The notes below the pieces were generated by a model. The model had not been told where the DNA came from. It saw only the letters and a list, made by a program, of their open reading frames with translations, and made no database searches. DNA of 60,564 nt, from assembly GCA_900107365.1 (NCBI GenBank), contig FNPS01000017.1, positions 1 through 60,564 of the forward strand. Reading direction: 5' to 3'. Source of the stretch: Flavobacterium aquidurense (GTDB lineage Bacteria > Bacteroidota > Bacteroidia > Flavobacteriales > Flavobacteriaceae). The position numbers and the translations under genes were made by a program. Positions 18,466-29,037 of this stretch are shown piece after piece (position 1 is the stretch's first letter; the number at the start of each line of letters is the position of its first letter).

Positions 18466-18512
18466 TAAAAGTAGCAGTACTGTACAAAATTGCTATCCTG
18501 TAGCATCCTGTT
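18466..18512 (-). promoter_or_regulatory. Operator copy 1 and promoter of the GH106 operon
   Basis: Read on the minus strand: ACAGGATGCTACAGGATAGC (18493-18512), with the perfect palindromic core GCTA-CAGGA-TAGC. A -7 box TACTTTTA (18466-18473) starts exactly 22 bp after the second CAGGA. A second half-copy lies 10 bp upstream, one helical turn away. Confidence 0.7.
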
Positions 18513-18724
18513 CAAAATCATTTTTTCAAAAGTAAAATGTATAACAAATTTTGATTTTTTTTTATCATTTAATATTTTTTGAGTAAAAAAAATATTAAAT
18601 GCTGAAAAATATTTGAATAAAATTTTACATAATGTATTTGCGAATTTAGCGCTTGTAAATCAATGAGTTGAACGCATTTTTAGTTAAAAAAAACACAAAA
18701 TATTTTATAATATACTGAAGGTTA

Positions 18725-18770
18725 ACAGGATACTACAGGATGCTGTGTGATGTTCTTCTAAATAGATTTG
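18725..18770 (+). promoter_or_regulatory. Operator copy 2 and promoter of susCD pair 1
   Basis: ACAGGATACTACAGGATGCT starts at 18725, with two CAGGA repeats 10 bp apart. The -7 box TAGATTTG (18763-18770) starts 22 bp after the second CAGGA. The -33 position falls inside or beside the operator, so the bound protein should directly affect polymerase. The 18428-18804 gap otherwise holds only AT-rich DNA and the divergent GH106 promoter. Confidence 0.75.
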
Positions 18771-18804
18771 GGTAAACTAATTAATTAACCAAATTTAACT
18801 TTTT

Positions 18805-21800
18805 ATGAAAAACAAATTTAATCTTTTGCTGCTTATGGCCTTGTTTGCGCTTCTGCATACAACAGGCTATGCGCAAAATAAAACGGTTACAGGAACCGTT
18901 ACAGATCCGTCCAAGCTCTCTATTCCGGGAGTTAATGTAATTGTTAAGGGTACAAATCGAGGGGCGAGTACAGATTTTGATGGAAAATACAGCGTCTCTG
19001 CTGCTCCGGGAGAAACTTTGGTATTTTCGTTTGTAGGATTTATAAAAAAAGAAATAGTAGTTGGAGCAGCGAGTAGTTACAATGTTTCTTTGGATGCAGA
19101 AAATTCAAGTCTGAATGAAGTAGTAGTTATTGGATACGGAACCCAAAAGAAAAAATTAACTACCGGTGCAATTTCAGGAATTAAAACAGAAAATTTTACA
19201 GAAAGACCTATCTCAAGAATAGATCAGGGTTTGATTGGGCAAGTAGCGGGGGTTCGCGTTAAGCAAACAACAGGTTTACCGGGGCAACCTTTTAGTATCG
19301 AAATTAGAGGTGCAGGTTCTATTACTGCCGGAAACGAACCATTGTATGTGGTAGATGGCTTTCCAATATATACAGAAGGATCAAATTCAAATGGAGGATT
19401 TTCAAATGGAAGTCCGTTGGATAATATGAATCCAAATGATGTTGCTTCTATCGAGGTTTTGAAAGATGCTGCAGCAGCTTCTATCTACGGTTCGAGAGCT
19501 TCAAACGGAGTTGTTTTAATTACAACAAAAAAGGGTAAAAAAGGAAAACCAAAGTTTACATTTAATACTTATGGAGGTATTAATAAAGAAGCGAACAGAG
19601 TTGATATGTTGTCAGCTGAAGGCTGGATTAAAAGAGCAAAAACAATGATTGACGGACAGTGGGTCGCCTCAGGAATTACAGGTGCATCTGCCAGCCAAAC
19701 CAATGCTGAGAGAATTGCTGCTTATAATTTAAAAAACCCAACAGCGCCTCTTAATACAAGTAATACCAGATATTATACGTATTTGTATGACGACAGATGG
19801 GATATACCGGGACACCCTGGATTGGATTATATCGATTGGCAGGATAAAGTTTTCCGTACAGGAGAATTTAGCAACTATCAATTATCAGCTTCTGGTGCTA
19901 CTGATGCAGTAAATTATTATGTTTCTGCTAACTATCAAAAAAATACCGGATACATTGTAGGGACAGATTACACCTTGTTTTCTGCAAGAGCAAACGTTGA
20001 TGTAAAGTTGTCAGAAAACTTTAAAATGGGAATTAATTTAGCTCCTTCTTATTCGGTTAAAAATGATCCTGGAGTAGAAGGAAAAGATAATACATTATTT
20101 AAAGCGCTTACGGCGACTCCGGTTTTTGAAAGTGCTGAAAATGCTGCAGGAGAAAAATATACTACAAGATATGCATGGGGTAGTAGTACAACAAATATGT
20201 TGAACGCATTGGCAAGAACAGGAAAAAACTCTATGTACAGAACTTTAATTTCATCTTATGCGAGTTATCAATTTGCTAAAGGCTGGACTTTAAAAAGTAC
20301 AATCAATTTTGATAACTCAGATAATACAAACGAAAGTTATACGCCAAATGATGTTATTGCTAGTATTAGAGGAGCTTATAATACTTACAGAAGACAAAAT
20401 TTAGTAAATGAAAATACTTTTAACTATGATAAAACAATTGGAAATCATACTATTAATTTGCTTTTAGGACAGTCTTTCAGTTCGTACGAAATTACAAAAG
20501 CATCCCTTTCGTCTGGTGCGCTTTACAATAGTTCAAGTATTGAAACACTACCAGCTGGATCATTGGGGTCTACAACTGCAGAAAAAAGTACTTTACTTTC
20601 TTATTTTGCAAGACTACAATACAATTTCAAAGAAAAATACATAATGTCTGCCAGTATCAGACGTGATGGTTCTTCAAAATTTGGAAGTGACAGACAATGG
20701 GGAGTTTTTCCTTCGCTTTCATTAGGATGGAGAATAAAACAAGAAGCATTTCTGAAAGATACAGAATGGCTTAGTGACTTGAAATTAAGAGCCAGTGCGG
20801 GTATCAACGGAAGTAATAATATTGGAAGCTATGCATCTTATGCGACGCTTGGAACCTATAATTATTCTATTGGAGGAGCGGCAGCAATTGGTCAAGGTGC
20901 GGCTTCTATTCCAAATCCTGAATTACACTGGGAAGAATCAAGAAGTATCGATTTAGGATTAGATTTCGCTTTTATAAAAAACAGACTTTCAGGAACATTT
21001 GAAGTGTACAGAAAAAATAACAGCGAATTACTTTTAAGAGTTCCGGTTCCGGGAGATACAGGATTTGTTAGTTACTTAACTAATATTGGCGAAGTGCAAA
21101 ATCAAGGATGGGAATTTGAAGTAAACTCTTTAAACTTTAAAACAAATAATTTCGAATGGAGAACATCTGCAAACATAAGTCATAACGAAAATAAAGTATT
21201 GGCATTAGGACCAGGTCAGTCTAAAATTGAAATTAGTAATTCTTTTGACGGAGGTGTGCCATTTGTAAAATTAGAAGTAGGTAAGCCAATGTATACCATA
21301 TTTGGATTGCAACAAAACGGAGTTGTGAGTCAGGCTGATATTGATGGTGGCGGAACAACTATTGGAGGAAATAAATTGGTTTTGGGAGATCCGAGATACA
21401 TTGATCAAAATGGTGATAAAAAAATTAATTCAGAAGATCGTGTTGATTTGGGTAATCCAACGCCAAAATACACTTGGGGAATCACAAATACATTTAAATA
21501 TAAAGATTTGGATTTAAGTGTATTGGTACAAGGTCAAAATGGAGGAACAGTTTACGGCTTAACAGGAAGAGCAATCGACCGTACCGGAATGGGGTCAGTT
21601 GAAAATTCATTGAATGTAGATCCTGCTGTAAGAGGAAACTGGAGAACATCTTTTGGATACCAGGCAAACTCAGATTGGTTGTACAAATCAGATTATGTTA
21701 GTGTAAGAAGTATTTCTATTGGATATAGTTTGAAAGAAGCTGTAAAAAGTTTAACGAGAATTGATAATGCAAGACTGTATGTAACTGGCGAGAACTTATT

Positions 21801-21948
21801 TTACTGGAATAAATATAAAGTTGGTTTCAATCCAGAGGCTGTAAATACTTCAGGAAGTTCTAATAGTGATTTTTCAGTACCAGTAGATTATGGTGGAGCG
21901 CCTTTAGCGAAATCTATAGTTATCGGACTTAACATTAATTTTAATTAA
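18805..21948 (+). CDS. SusC-like TonB-dependent outer-membrane transporter (pair 1)
   Basis: 1047 residues. There is a signal peptide (MKNKFNLLLLMALFALLHTTGYAQ), then a carboxypeptidase-regulatory-like domain (about 27-100, with GTVTDPSKLSIPGVNVIVKG), the SusC linker SLNEVVVIGYGTQKKK, a plug domain (IEIRGAGSITAGNEPLYVVDG, EVLKDAAAASIYGSRASNGVVLITTKKG), and a 22-strand-type barrel ending in a Phe-containing strand (IVIGLNINFN). It imports oligosaccharides together with the SusD protein 6 bp downstream. The leader and the first coding bases are nearly the same as in pair 2, which shows duplication. It is driven by operator copy 2. Confidence 0.95.
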   Translation: MKNKFNLLLLMALFALLHTTGYAQNKTVTGTVTDPSKLSIPGVNVIVKGTNRGASTDFDGKYSVSAAPGETLVFSFVGFIKKEIVVGAASSYNVSLDAENSSLNEVVVIGYGTQKKKLTTGAISGIKTENFTERPISRIDQGLIGQVAGVRVKQTTGLPGQPFSIEIRGAGSITAGNEPLYVVDGFPIYTEGSNSNGGFSNGSPLDNMNPNDVASIEVLKDAAAASIYGSRASNGVVLITTKKGKKGKPKFTFNTYGGINKEANRVDMLSAEGWIKRAKTMIDGQWVASGITGASASQTNAERIAAYNLKNPTAPLNTSNTRYYTYLYDDRWDIPGHPGLDYIDWQDKVFRTGEFSNYQLSASGATDAVNYYVSANYQKNTGYIVGTDYTLFSARANVDVKLSENFKMGINLAPSYSVKNDPGVEGKDNTLFKALTATPVFESAENAAGEKYTTRYAWGSSTTNMLNALARTGKNSMYRTLISSYASYQFAKGWTLKSTINFDNSDNTNESYTPNDVIASIRGAYNTYRRQNLVNENTFNYDKTIGNHTINLLLGQSFSSYEITKASLSSGALYNSSSIETLPAGSLGSTTAEKSTLLSYFARLQYNFKEKYIMSASIRRDGSSKFGSDRQWGVFPSLSLGWRIKQEAFLKDTEWLSDLKLRASAGINGSNNIGSYASYATLGTYNYSIGGAAAIGQGAASIPNPELHWEESRSIDLGLDFAFIKNRLSGTFEVYRKNNSELLLRVPVPGDTGFVSYLTNIGEVQNQGWEFEVNSLNFKTNNFEWRTSANISHNENKVLALGPGQSKIEISNSFDGGVPFVKLEVGKPMYTIFGLQQNGVVSQADIDGGGTTIGGNKLVLGDPRYIDQNGDKKINSEDRVDLGNPTPKYTWGITNTFKYKDLDLSVLVQGQNGGTVYGLTGRAIDRTGMGSVENSLNVDPAVRGNWRTSFGYQANSDWLYKSDYVSVRSISIGYSLKEAVKSLTRIDNARLYVTGENLFYWNKYKVGFNPEAVNTSGSSNSDFSVPVDYGGAPLAKSIVIGLNINFN

Positions 21949-21954
21949 AATAAA

Positions 21955-23487
21955 ATGAAAAAATATATTTATTTAATGGCAAGCGCCTTATTATTTGCGC
22001 TGACATCTTGTGATGATGAATTGAATCAATTACCATTATCGCAAGGAACAATTGAAAATTTTTATGCTACTCCCGGCGATTTTGTTCAGGCTCGAAATGC
22101 AACATATTCTATTGCTTTTCACGGAGCAGGAACATATGGATATGCAAACAGGGTTTTGAATTTAAGTGAAACCAGATCTGATAATTTGTATGCAACTACA
22201 ACTGCTTCAAGAGACTGGGAAGGTATTAATAGTTTTTATACATCTATTAGTTCTAATACTTATGTAAGAGAAGCTTATACGAGTAACTATAATGCTATTT
22301 ATAAGGCAAATCAGTTATTAGAAAAAATTGCTGAAAAAGGAGATGCAATTTTTACAACGCCAGCAGATAAAACGTCTATGATAGCCGAAGCACGTTTTTT
22401 AAGAGCATTTTGTTATTTTGATTTAATCAGATGGTTTGGAAAAGTTCCTTTGATTGACAGAACAATGACAGCTCAGGAAGCTTCTAAAATTGGAAGAAGC
22501 CCTGTTGCTAAAGTTTATGAATTAATTATTTCAGATTTGCAATTGGCGATCCCGGATCTTAGTCCGGCATATGATGCAGCTAATTTTGGACGTGTTACTA
22601 AATATGGTGCAAAATCATTACTAGGACTTGTTTACATGACACGTTCTAGCCCAACATACGGAATTGATGGCGCAATGCTTGGCTTAAATGAATGGGATAA
22701 GGCGTACAAAGAATTAAATGATATTAAAGCAAGTGGATTATTTGCTTTTAGCGCAGATTACGATCCTATTTTTAAATTAGAAGGTCTTTTAAATAAAGAA
22801 AATGTACTTACAATTCCTTACACACAAAATATTTCTACTCCGGTTGGAGGAAATTTTATGGTTGAAGTTGGTTATGAGCCTTATTTTGCCTCTGTAAATT
22901 TATCAGCACAAGGAGCTTTAGAAGCTAAACCAATCTCAACTGGCTTCATGAATATGTTTGCAGCAACTGATAAAAGAAAAATTGCTGGTATCGCAACTAG
23001 TTATACGGTAGCTTCGGGTACGTACAAGGGAAGTTATACTTTGCCTGTTTTCAAAAAATATATTGATCCTACAAGATACGGAAACGGTCGTGAAGATTGG
23101 GGTGTAGATTTTATGGTAACGCGTTATACGGATGTATTGATGTTAATGGCTGAATGTACACTACATGGTGGTGGAGGAACTCAGGCAGATGTAGATGCTA
23201 TCGTTAATCAGGTGAGAACGAGAGCGGGTGTTCCTGCAAATGCTGTAAATATCAATTTAGATCAATTATTTGATGAAAGAAGAAAAGAATTCTTTTCAGA
23301 AGGCACAAGATGGTTTGATTTAATAAGATCCGGAAAAGCAGTAACGATTATGAATACGTGGAGAATAGCTGAAGATACAGGAAATAAGATCAGAACAATT
23401 GATAATAATTCTTTGTTGTATCCTATTCCATTGCAGGAAATTTTAGCTGTGCCTGGGCTTTACGAACAAAATCCTGGATACGACTAA
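21955..23487 (+). CDS. SusD-like surface glycan-binding lipoprotein (pair 1)
   Basis: 510 residues. The lipoprotein signal is MKKYIYLMASALLFALTSC, with Cys19 as the lipid site followed by DDE, as in surface-exported lipoproteins. The SusD TPR-like fold shows in AEARFLRAFCYFDLIRWFGKVPLI, VTKYGAKSLLGLVYMTRS and the C-terminal FDERRKEFFSEGTRWFDLIRSGKA, ending in LYPIPLQEILAVPGLYEQNPGYD. It acts as the lid of its SusC partner and captures the glycan. The spacing to susC is 6 bp. Confidence 0.95.
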   Translation: MKKYIYLMASALLFALTSCDDELNQLPLSQGTIENFYATPGDFVQARNATYSIAFHGAGTYGYANRVLNLSETRSDNLYATTTASRDWEGINSFYTSISSNTYVREAYTSNYNAIYKANQLLEKIAEKGDAIFTTPADKTSMIAEARFLRAFCYFDLIRWFGKVPLIDRTMTAQEASKIGRSPVAKVYELIISDLQLAIPDLSPAYDAANFGRVTKYGAKSLLGLVYMTRSSPTYGIDGAMLGLNEWDKAYKELNDIKASGLFAFSADYDPIFKLEGLLNKENVLTIPYTQNISTPVGGNFMVEVGYEPYFASVNLSAQGALEAKPISTGFMNMFAATDKRKIAGIATSYTVASGTYKGSYTLPVFKKYIDPTRYGNGREDWGVDFMVTRYTDVLMLMAECTLHGGGGTQADVDAIVNQVRTRAGVPANAVNINLDQLFDERRKEFFSEGTRWFDLIRSGKAVTIMNTWRIAEDTGNKIRTIDNNSLLYPIPLQEILAVPGLYEQNPGYD

Positions 23488-23521
23488 TAGATATACCTTT
23501 TTATTTTTTTGTTTTTAGATG

Positions 23522-23553
23522 AAAACCGTCTCCTTTATGAGGCGGTTTTTTTA
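23522..23553 (+). terminator. Intrinsic terminator of susCD pair 1
   Basis: AAAACCGTCTC pairs with GAGGCGGTTTT (one G-U) around a 6-base loop and is followed by T7. The terminator of pair 2 at 29038 has almost the same stem. Confidence 0.85.
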
Positions 23554-23848
23554 TGTTTTATCTTTAAAAAAGTGAGAAATTTTTATGTTTTAAACAGAAT
23601 TTTTTATTGCTCTATTTTTGAATGCGAAATATGTAGTGTTTTTAGTAATATTTTTTCTATTTAATAAAATATTTTGAATAAAATTATAGTTTGTTAAAAA
23701 AAAATATTGTTTCATTTTTATATATGTATTTGTGGCTTTGGTGTTGTATTTTCTCTTGAAAATCAAGGTGTTGAAGGTTTTTATGGTTAAAAAAAACTTA
23801 AACAAAAAATGTAAAAGACTGTACGTTAGAATAATAGTGTTGTATTGT
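23554..23848. other. AT-rich gap between susCD pairs
   Basis: About 300 bp with very high A+T. No credible gene or hairpin is seen until the operator at 23850. Confidence 0.5.
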
Positions 23849-23849
23849 G

Positions 23850-23894
23850 CAGGATACTACAGGACAGTACGAAATTAACTTCTAGATAAATTTG
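23850..23894 (+). promoter_or_regulatory. Operator copy 3 and promoter of susCD pair 2
   Basis: CAGGATACTACAGGACAGT starts at 23850, again with two CAGGA repeats 10 bp apart. The -7 box TAAATTTG (23887-23894) starts 22 bp after the second CAGGA. The leader that follows (CTAATTAATTAACCAAATTT) is shared with pair 1. Confidence 0.75.
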
Positions 23895-23926
23895 AGTAAC
23901 TAATTAATTAACCAAATTTAACTTTT

Positions 23927-26900
23927 ATGAAAAACAAATTTAGTGTTCTGTTGCTGGTAGCAATGATCGCATTATTCAATGCATCAGGTTACGCGCAGAA
24001 CAAAGTAGTTAAAGGTACCATTAAAGATGCATCAGGACTACCGGTGCCAGGTGTAAATGTCCTCATCAAAGGAAGCCAAAATGGTGTGAGTACCGATCTT
24101 GATGGAAGCTACTCCATCAATGCAGCTCCGGGAAATGTACTTACGTACAGTTTTATCGGTTTTAAGAAACAAGAAATAACTGTTGGAAATGCAGCTGTTT
24201 ATGATGTTGTACTAAAAGAAGATGACAATTCTCTTGAAGAAGTTGTTGTTGTTGGTTACGGTACAAAGAAGAAAAAAGATCTTACCGGATCGATTGTTAG
24301 TGTAACAGCCGAGGATATTGCTTCAAGACCAGTTGTGAATGCCGTACAAGCTATGCAGGGAAAAGCTGCCGGTGTTGACGTCGCATCAAATGAACGACCT
24401 GGAACTGTTGGAGCAATCACCATTCGTGGAGCCCGTTCCATTTCTGCTTCCAATGCGCCACTTTATGTGGTAGATGGTATTCCGCTTAATTCCAGACTTG
24501 TTACAGATGCGAGTACCGGGAAAATTAGTGTCGATCCAAATTCAGGAGGAATTGACTTTTTAAATCCTACTGATATCGAAACCATCGACGTATTAAAAGA
24601 TGCTTCCGCAACAGCTATCTACGGTTCACGTGGTGCAAATGGAGTTATTATCGTAACCACTAAAAAAGGTAAAAACGGAAGATTTACTTTAAATTATGAT
24701 ACTTCAATTGTAATGGAAACAATACATGAAAATGCTCCCATGATGACGGCAGCTCAATACATTGAATTTCGTCGTTGGGGAAGATATTATTCTAATCCAT
24801 CTGCTTTTCCAAAAGGTGATGCACCAACAATAGAAAATGATAAATTAATTTTCCTTGCTTCTGCTGATCCTTCTGCATGGGCAAATATTGAAAAAGGATG
24901 GGCAGGCGGAAAGTGGGATGGTTCTAAAGTAGCCACTACAGATTGGACCAAATTCGTAACTCGCACCGGAATTACACAACAACATACCATTGGTGTTAGT
25001 GGTGGTACGGACAAAATGAAAGCCTATGGTTCTTTTGGATATTTAAACAATACAGGAACATTATTCGGACAAAGCTATTTGCGTTACAGTGGTACGGCTA
25101 ATGTTGATATTACTCCAACAAAATGGTTTTCTATGGGAGTTGGACTTAATACCAGCTACGGTGTAAATGAATACGGACAATCTAATACAGGTAGAACTGC
25201 CGTTACAAGTTCTACAGGAATATATGCAACAGCACGCACCAATCTTCCTTACGCGGTTCCTTATGACAGCAACGGAAATAGAATTGATAGTCCTGGAGGG
25301 GATTCTACAATCAGAACTCCTGTTGATGAATATAAATTATCTCAGGATCAGCGTGTAACATTGCGTGCTTTTGGTAGTTTATATGCACAGTTTGATTTGG
25401 GAGCGCTTTCTACTAAACTTGACGGCTTAAAATACCGTATTAATTTCGGTCCTGATCTTACTTCTTTCCGAGATGGAGTATATTTAGATGGTAAGTCCGC
25501 GATTCGTTCAGGGACAAGTTTTGCTTCTTTATCTAATGAGCATACTATTTCGTATACGCTTGATAACTTAGTTTTTTATAACAAAACTTTTGGAAATCAT
25601 ACTATTGGGGGAACATTGCTTATGAGCCAGACAGAATATCACAATGAAACAAATTCTATGTCTGCTAATGATATTAAAAATCCTGAAAACAAATGGAATG
25701 CATTGAATCCTGCAAATGTAACACTTGCCGGTTATTCTTCAGGTTTAACAGAAACGGGTTTGTTATCTTATATGGCAAGAGCAAATTATAGTTATGCTGA
25801 TAAATATTTATTCACAGCTTCTGGTCGTTATGACGGAGCGTCACAATTGGCATCAGAAAACAGATGGGCATTTTTCCCGAGTGCTTCTGCTGCATGGGTG
25901 ATCAATAAAGAAAAATTTCTTGAAAACGTATCCTGGCTTAACCAGTTGAAAATGAGAGTTGGTTATGGTGTTACAGGAAATGCAGCCGTTCCAGCTTACG
26001 CGACTCAGCCACCGTTAACGGGAATCGTTTATCCAAATGGATCTGGAGTTGTAAATAATACTTCGTTAGGTAACGTAGATTTAGGTTGGGAGCAAACAGC
26101 TCAGTTTAACTATGGTATTGATTTCTCTATGTTCAGTAGCAGAGTATCTGGTGCTTTAGATTATTATACGAGTAAAACTACCGATTTGTTATTAAAAAGT
26201 AGTGTTCCAACCGTTATCGGAGTTAAAGATACTTATCAAAACGTTGGCGAAACAGAAGGAAGCGGATTAGAGCTTACCCTGAATACAGTGAACATAACAA
26301 CAAAAGATTTTGAATGGACATCAAATCTTAGTGCTTCCTATCAACAAAGTAAAATTGTAGCCCTTCAAAATGGAAAATTTGATGATATCAATAATAACTT
26401 ATTTATTGGAGATTCTCAAAATGTAATTTATGGTTTCGAATCAAACGGAATCTGGAAACCTGAAGATGCGGCCGAAATGGCAAAATTTAATGCAGCAGCA
26501 GGTTCCAATATTTTTTCTTTTGGTAATGCGAGACCAGTAGATCAAAATGGTGATTATAAAATTGATGCTAACAATGACCGCGTAATTATAGGTTCAAAAG
26601 ATCCAAAATACATCATGGGATTGACAAATACATTTTCTTATAAAAATGTAGAATTATCATTCTTTATCTACGGTCGTATGGGATACTATTATGATACTTT
26701 AGGAGAAAACGAAGGAGCAAAAGGAAGTCAGAGACAAATTGATTATTATACAGATAATAATATTAATGCTGAATATCAAAAACCAATTTATTCTGCTGGT
26801 ACAGGAGATCCTTATTATCCAATATTAGGATATCGTAGCGGTTCTTTCTTAAAAATGAGAAACATTTCTTTAGCGTATCATTTTGATAAAGAATTAGTGC

Positions 26901-27046
26901 AAAAACTAGGACTTAATAAATTGAGATTATATTGCCAGGCTACCAATCCGGGTATGATTTTTACAAAAGTAAAATGGACTGATTTGGATACACAGACAAC
27001 TGCTTCAAACAGAGGTATAACTTTAGGGTTAAATGTAGAATTCTAA
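23927..27046 (+). CDS. SusC-like TonB-dependent outer-membrane transporter (pair 2)
   Basis: 1039 residues with the same plan as pair 1: signal peptide (ends SGYAQ), carboxypeptidase-regulatory-like domain (GTIKDASGLPVPGVNVLIKG), SusC linker SLEEVVVVGYGTKKKKDLTG, plug (ITIRGARSISASNAPLYVVDG, DVLKDASATAIYGSRGANGVIIVTTKKG) and barrel ending in ITLGLNVEF. The N-terminal third is close to pair 1 while the barrel is quite different, so the two pumps probably take different fragments of the same or a related glycan. SusD follows 23 bp downstream. Confidence 0.95.
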   Translation: MKNKFSVLLLVAMIALFNASGYAQNKVVKGTIKDASGLPVPGVNVLIKGSQNGVSTDLDGSYSINAAPGNVLTYSFIGFKKQEITVGNAAVYDVVLKEDDNSLEEVVVVGYGTKKKKDLTGSIVSVTAEDIASRPVVNAVQAMQGKAAGVDVASNERPGTVGAITIRGARSISASNAPLYVVDGIPLNSRLVTDASTGKISVDPNSGGIDFLNPTDIETIDVLKDASATAIYGSRGANGVIIVTTKKGKNGRFTLNYDTSIVMETIHENAPMMTAAQYIEFRRWGRYYSNPSAFPKGDAPTIENDKLIFLASADPSAWANIEKGWAGGKWDGSKVATTDWTKFVTRTGITQQHTIGVSGGTDKMKAYGSFGYLNNTGTLFGQSYLRYSGTANVDITPTKWFSMGVGLNTSYGVNEYGQSNTGRTAVTSSTGIYATARTNLPYAVPYDSNGNRIDSPGGDSTIRTPVDEYKLSQDQRVTLRAFGSLYAQFDLGALSTKLDGLKYRINFGPDLTSFRDGVYLDGKSAIRSGTSFASLSNEHTISYTLDNLVFYNKTFGNHTIGGTLLMSQTEYHNETNSMSANDIKNPENKWNALNPANVTLAGYSSGLTETGLLSYMARANYSYADKYLFTASGRYDGASQLASENRWAFFPSASAAWVINKEKFLENVSWLNQLKMRVGYGVTGNAAVPAYATQPPLTGIVYPNGSGVVNNTSLGNVDLGWEQTAQFNYGIDFSMFSSRVSGALDYYTSKTTDLLLKSSVPTVIGVKDTYQNVGETEGSGLELTLNTVNITTKDFEWTSNLSASYQQSKIVALQNGKFDDINNNLFIGDSQNVIYGFESNGIWKPEDAAEMAKFNAAAGSNIFSFGNARPVDQNGDYKIDANNDRVIIGSKDPKYIMGLTNTFSYKNVELSFFIYGRMGYYYDTLGENEGAKGSQRQIDYYTDNNINAEYQKPIYSAGTGDPYYPILGYRSGSFLKMRNISLAYHFDKELVQKLGLNKLRLYCQATNPGMIFTKVKWTDLDTQTTASNRGITLGLNVEF

Positions 27047-27069
27047 ATTAAATTTTAAAAAAGATCATT

Positions 27070-29013
27070 ATGAAAAATTATAAAAAACTATATATCAACT
27101 TGATGCTTGTTGCAGCATTGACTTTAACAAGCTCATGCAACAAAGATTTTCTTGATGAAGAGCTGACTACAGCTTATAGTAGTGAGTATTATAAAACCGA
27201 AGCAGGTATCCAGGCACTTGCAATTGGTACATATTATCAGGTTTTTGCTGCCGAATTTCAAGGGGAAGTTCCGCTTTCAGCTACCGAATCTGGTACAGAT
27301 GAATTTCACGCTGGAGGTGACCCTTCAAACTGGATATGGAACTCTTATTCTTCAGGTTTCAAAGCTTTTGTAACGGTTTCTAACGCCAATACGGTAGCAG
27401 CAAATACTAATTGGGACAATTTATATATCGGAATTGGAAATGCCAATCAATTAATTGAATCGGCTACAGATATTGTCTCAACAAATGATGCTATCAAAAA
27501 AACAGCTTTAGGCGAAGGTTATTTTTTAAGAGCTTTTAATTACTTAAAACTGGTAAGTCAATATGGTGCTGTTCCTTTAAAATTAAAAACCAGTTCTAGT
27601 GTTGAATTAGAATTTACAAGAGCCGCCCCACAAGATGTTTTGGGACAAGTAATTGACGATTTTAAGCAGGCTTATGCTTTGTTGAATAATGCGGGAGCTC
27701 CTGCTAAAATCACTAAAGATGCAGCTGCACATTATTTGGCAAAAGCCTATTTACTGCGTGCGAGTGAAATTAATGACAGTTGGAACGGAACTACAAAAGC
27801 AGCAGATTTGCAGCAAGTAGTTACATTATCAGATGAGGTAATTTCTCACCATCCATTAGCAGCAAATTATGATAATTTATGGAATTATACGATTGCAGAT
27901 GGTGTAAATGAAAAACTTCCTGAATTAATTTTATCTGCTCAGTTTAATGCCAGTACACTGACTACCGGAGGAAATCAGCAACACCTATATTTCCTTTCTA
28001 CTTATGATCAGTTACCTCAAATGAAACGTAACCTTGCGGGAGGACGACCATTTAGCCGTCTGGCACCAACTTATTTTGTATATGATACATTTGATCATAT
28101 AAATGATTCTCGTTTCTGGAAAAGCTTTCAAACAAAAAGTATCGTAAATAATGCATCAGGTGCTGTTTATAAAAATGGTGATTTAGGTATAATGTATATT
28201 GTAAATACACCTGCCGATACACGTTTTGCAAAAACTAAAAACACAGATGTGATCATTTACCCTAAAACAGGAAAAACAATTCCGAGTGCTTATGTGGCTT
28301 ATGCAGCAGATAAAGTGGGCTTAATGGCCGATGTTAGATTTCCATCATTAAGTAAATATATGGATGGAAACAGAATAGATTTAAGTAATATTAAAGGATC
28401 TCGTGATATTATTTTGGCTCGTTCTGCAGAAACATATTTAATGGCTGCTGAAGCAAAGGTACGTTTAGCAAAATTAGGATCTGCCTCATTTGCCGATGCA
28501 TTGTCGTACATCAATACAGTTCGTGCTCGCGCGGCCTACAAATCCGGAGAAAATCGTGCTGCATATGTAGATGGTTCAGCGTCCTGGACGGTTACAGGTC
28601 AGGCTGGAATTCCAATTTCTTATATTCCTGAAAATTCGTATTATGAATCTAATAATATAGCAGCTGCTACGACAGCGACAAGTTTAACAATTGCAAGTGT
28701 GAATGCTTTACCAGCAGAAGACATGGCAGTAATTACAAAACTTGGATACGGTAGTGATTATGACAGAATGTTATGTTTAATATTGAATGAGCGTACCAGA
28801 GAGCTTTGCGGAGAATTTCACCGTTGGGGAGATTTGAGCAGAACTAAAACTTTGGTTGCCAGAGCAAAAGCTTACAATATTGAAGCGGCTGCAAATATTC
28901 AGGAATATCATAATTTGCGTCCAATTCCGCAAACTTTCCTTGATGCTGTTTATGCAAACGGAAAACCATTGAGCGCCGCTGAAAAAGCAGCGATGCAAAA
29001 CCCTGGTTACTAG
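27070..29013 (+). CDS. SusD-like surface glycan-binding lipoprotein (pair 2, long form)
   Basis: 647 residues, longer than usual. The lipobox is LTLTSSC, followed by NKDFLDEEL. Family helices are visible (KKTALGEGYFLRAFNYLKLVSQYGAVPL, KDAAAHYLAKAYLLRASE, ILARSAETYLMAAEAKVRL). The C-terminal part has the usual LILNERTRELCGEFHRWGDLSRT and ends in AAMQNPGY. The extra length comes partly from an inserted segment at about residues 490-560 before the ERTREL block. It pairs with the SusC just upstream. The long form suggests a larger ligand than pair 1 binds. Confidence 0.93.
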   Translation: MKNYKKLYINLMLVAALTLTSSCNKDFLDEELTTAYSSEYYKTEAGIQALAIGTYYQVFAAEFQGEVPLSATESGTDEFHAGGDPSNWIWNSYSSGFKAFVTVSNANTVAANTNWDNLYIGIGNANQLIESATDIVSTNDAIKKTALGEGYFLRAFNYLKLVSQYGAVPLKLKTSSSVELEFTRAAPQDVLGQVIDDFKQAYALLNNAGAPAKITKDAAAHYLAKAYLLRASEINDSWNGTTKAADLQQVVTLSDEVISHHPLAANYDNLWNYTIADGVNEKLPELILSAQFNASTLTTGGNQQHLYFLSTYDQLPQMKRNLAGGRPFSRLAPTYFVYDTFDHINDSRFWKSFQTKSIVNNASGAVYKNGDLGIMYIVNTPADTRFAKTKNTDVIIYPKTGKTIPSAYVAYAADKVGLMADVRFPSLSKYMDGNRIDLSNIKGSRDIILARSAETYLMAAEAKVRLAKLGSASFADALSYINTVRARAAYKSGENRAAYVDGSASWTVTGQAGIPISYIPENSYYESNNIAAATTATSLTIASVNALPAEDMAVITKLGYGSDYDRMLCLILNERTRELCGEFHRWGDLSRTKTLVARAKAYNIEAAANIQEYHNLRPIPQTFLDAVYANGKPLSAAEKAAMQNPGY

Positions 29014-29037
29014 TATATTTTTTTATATTTTGATTGG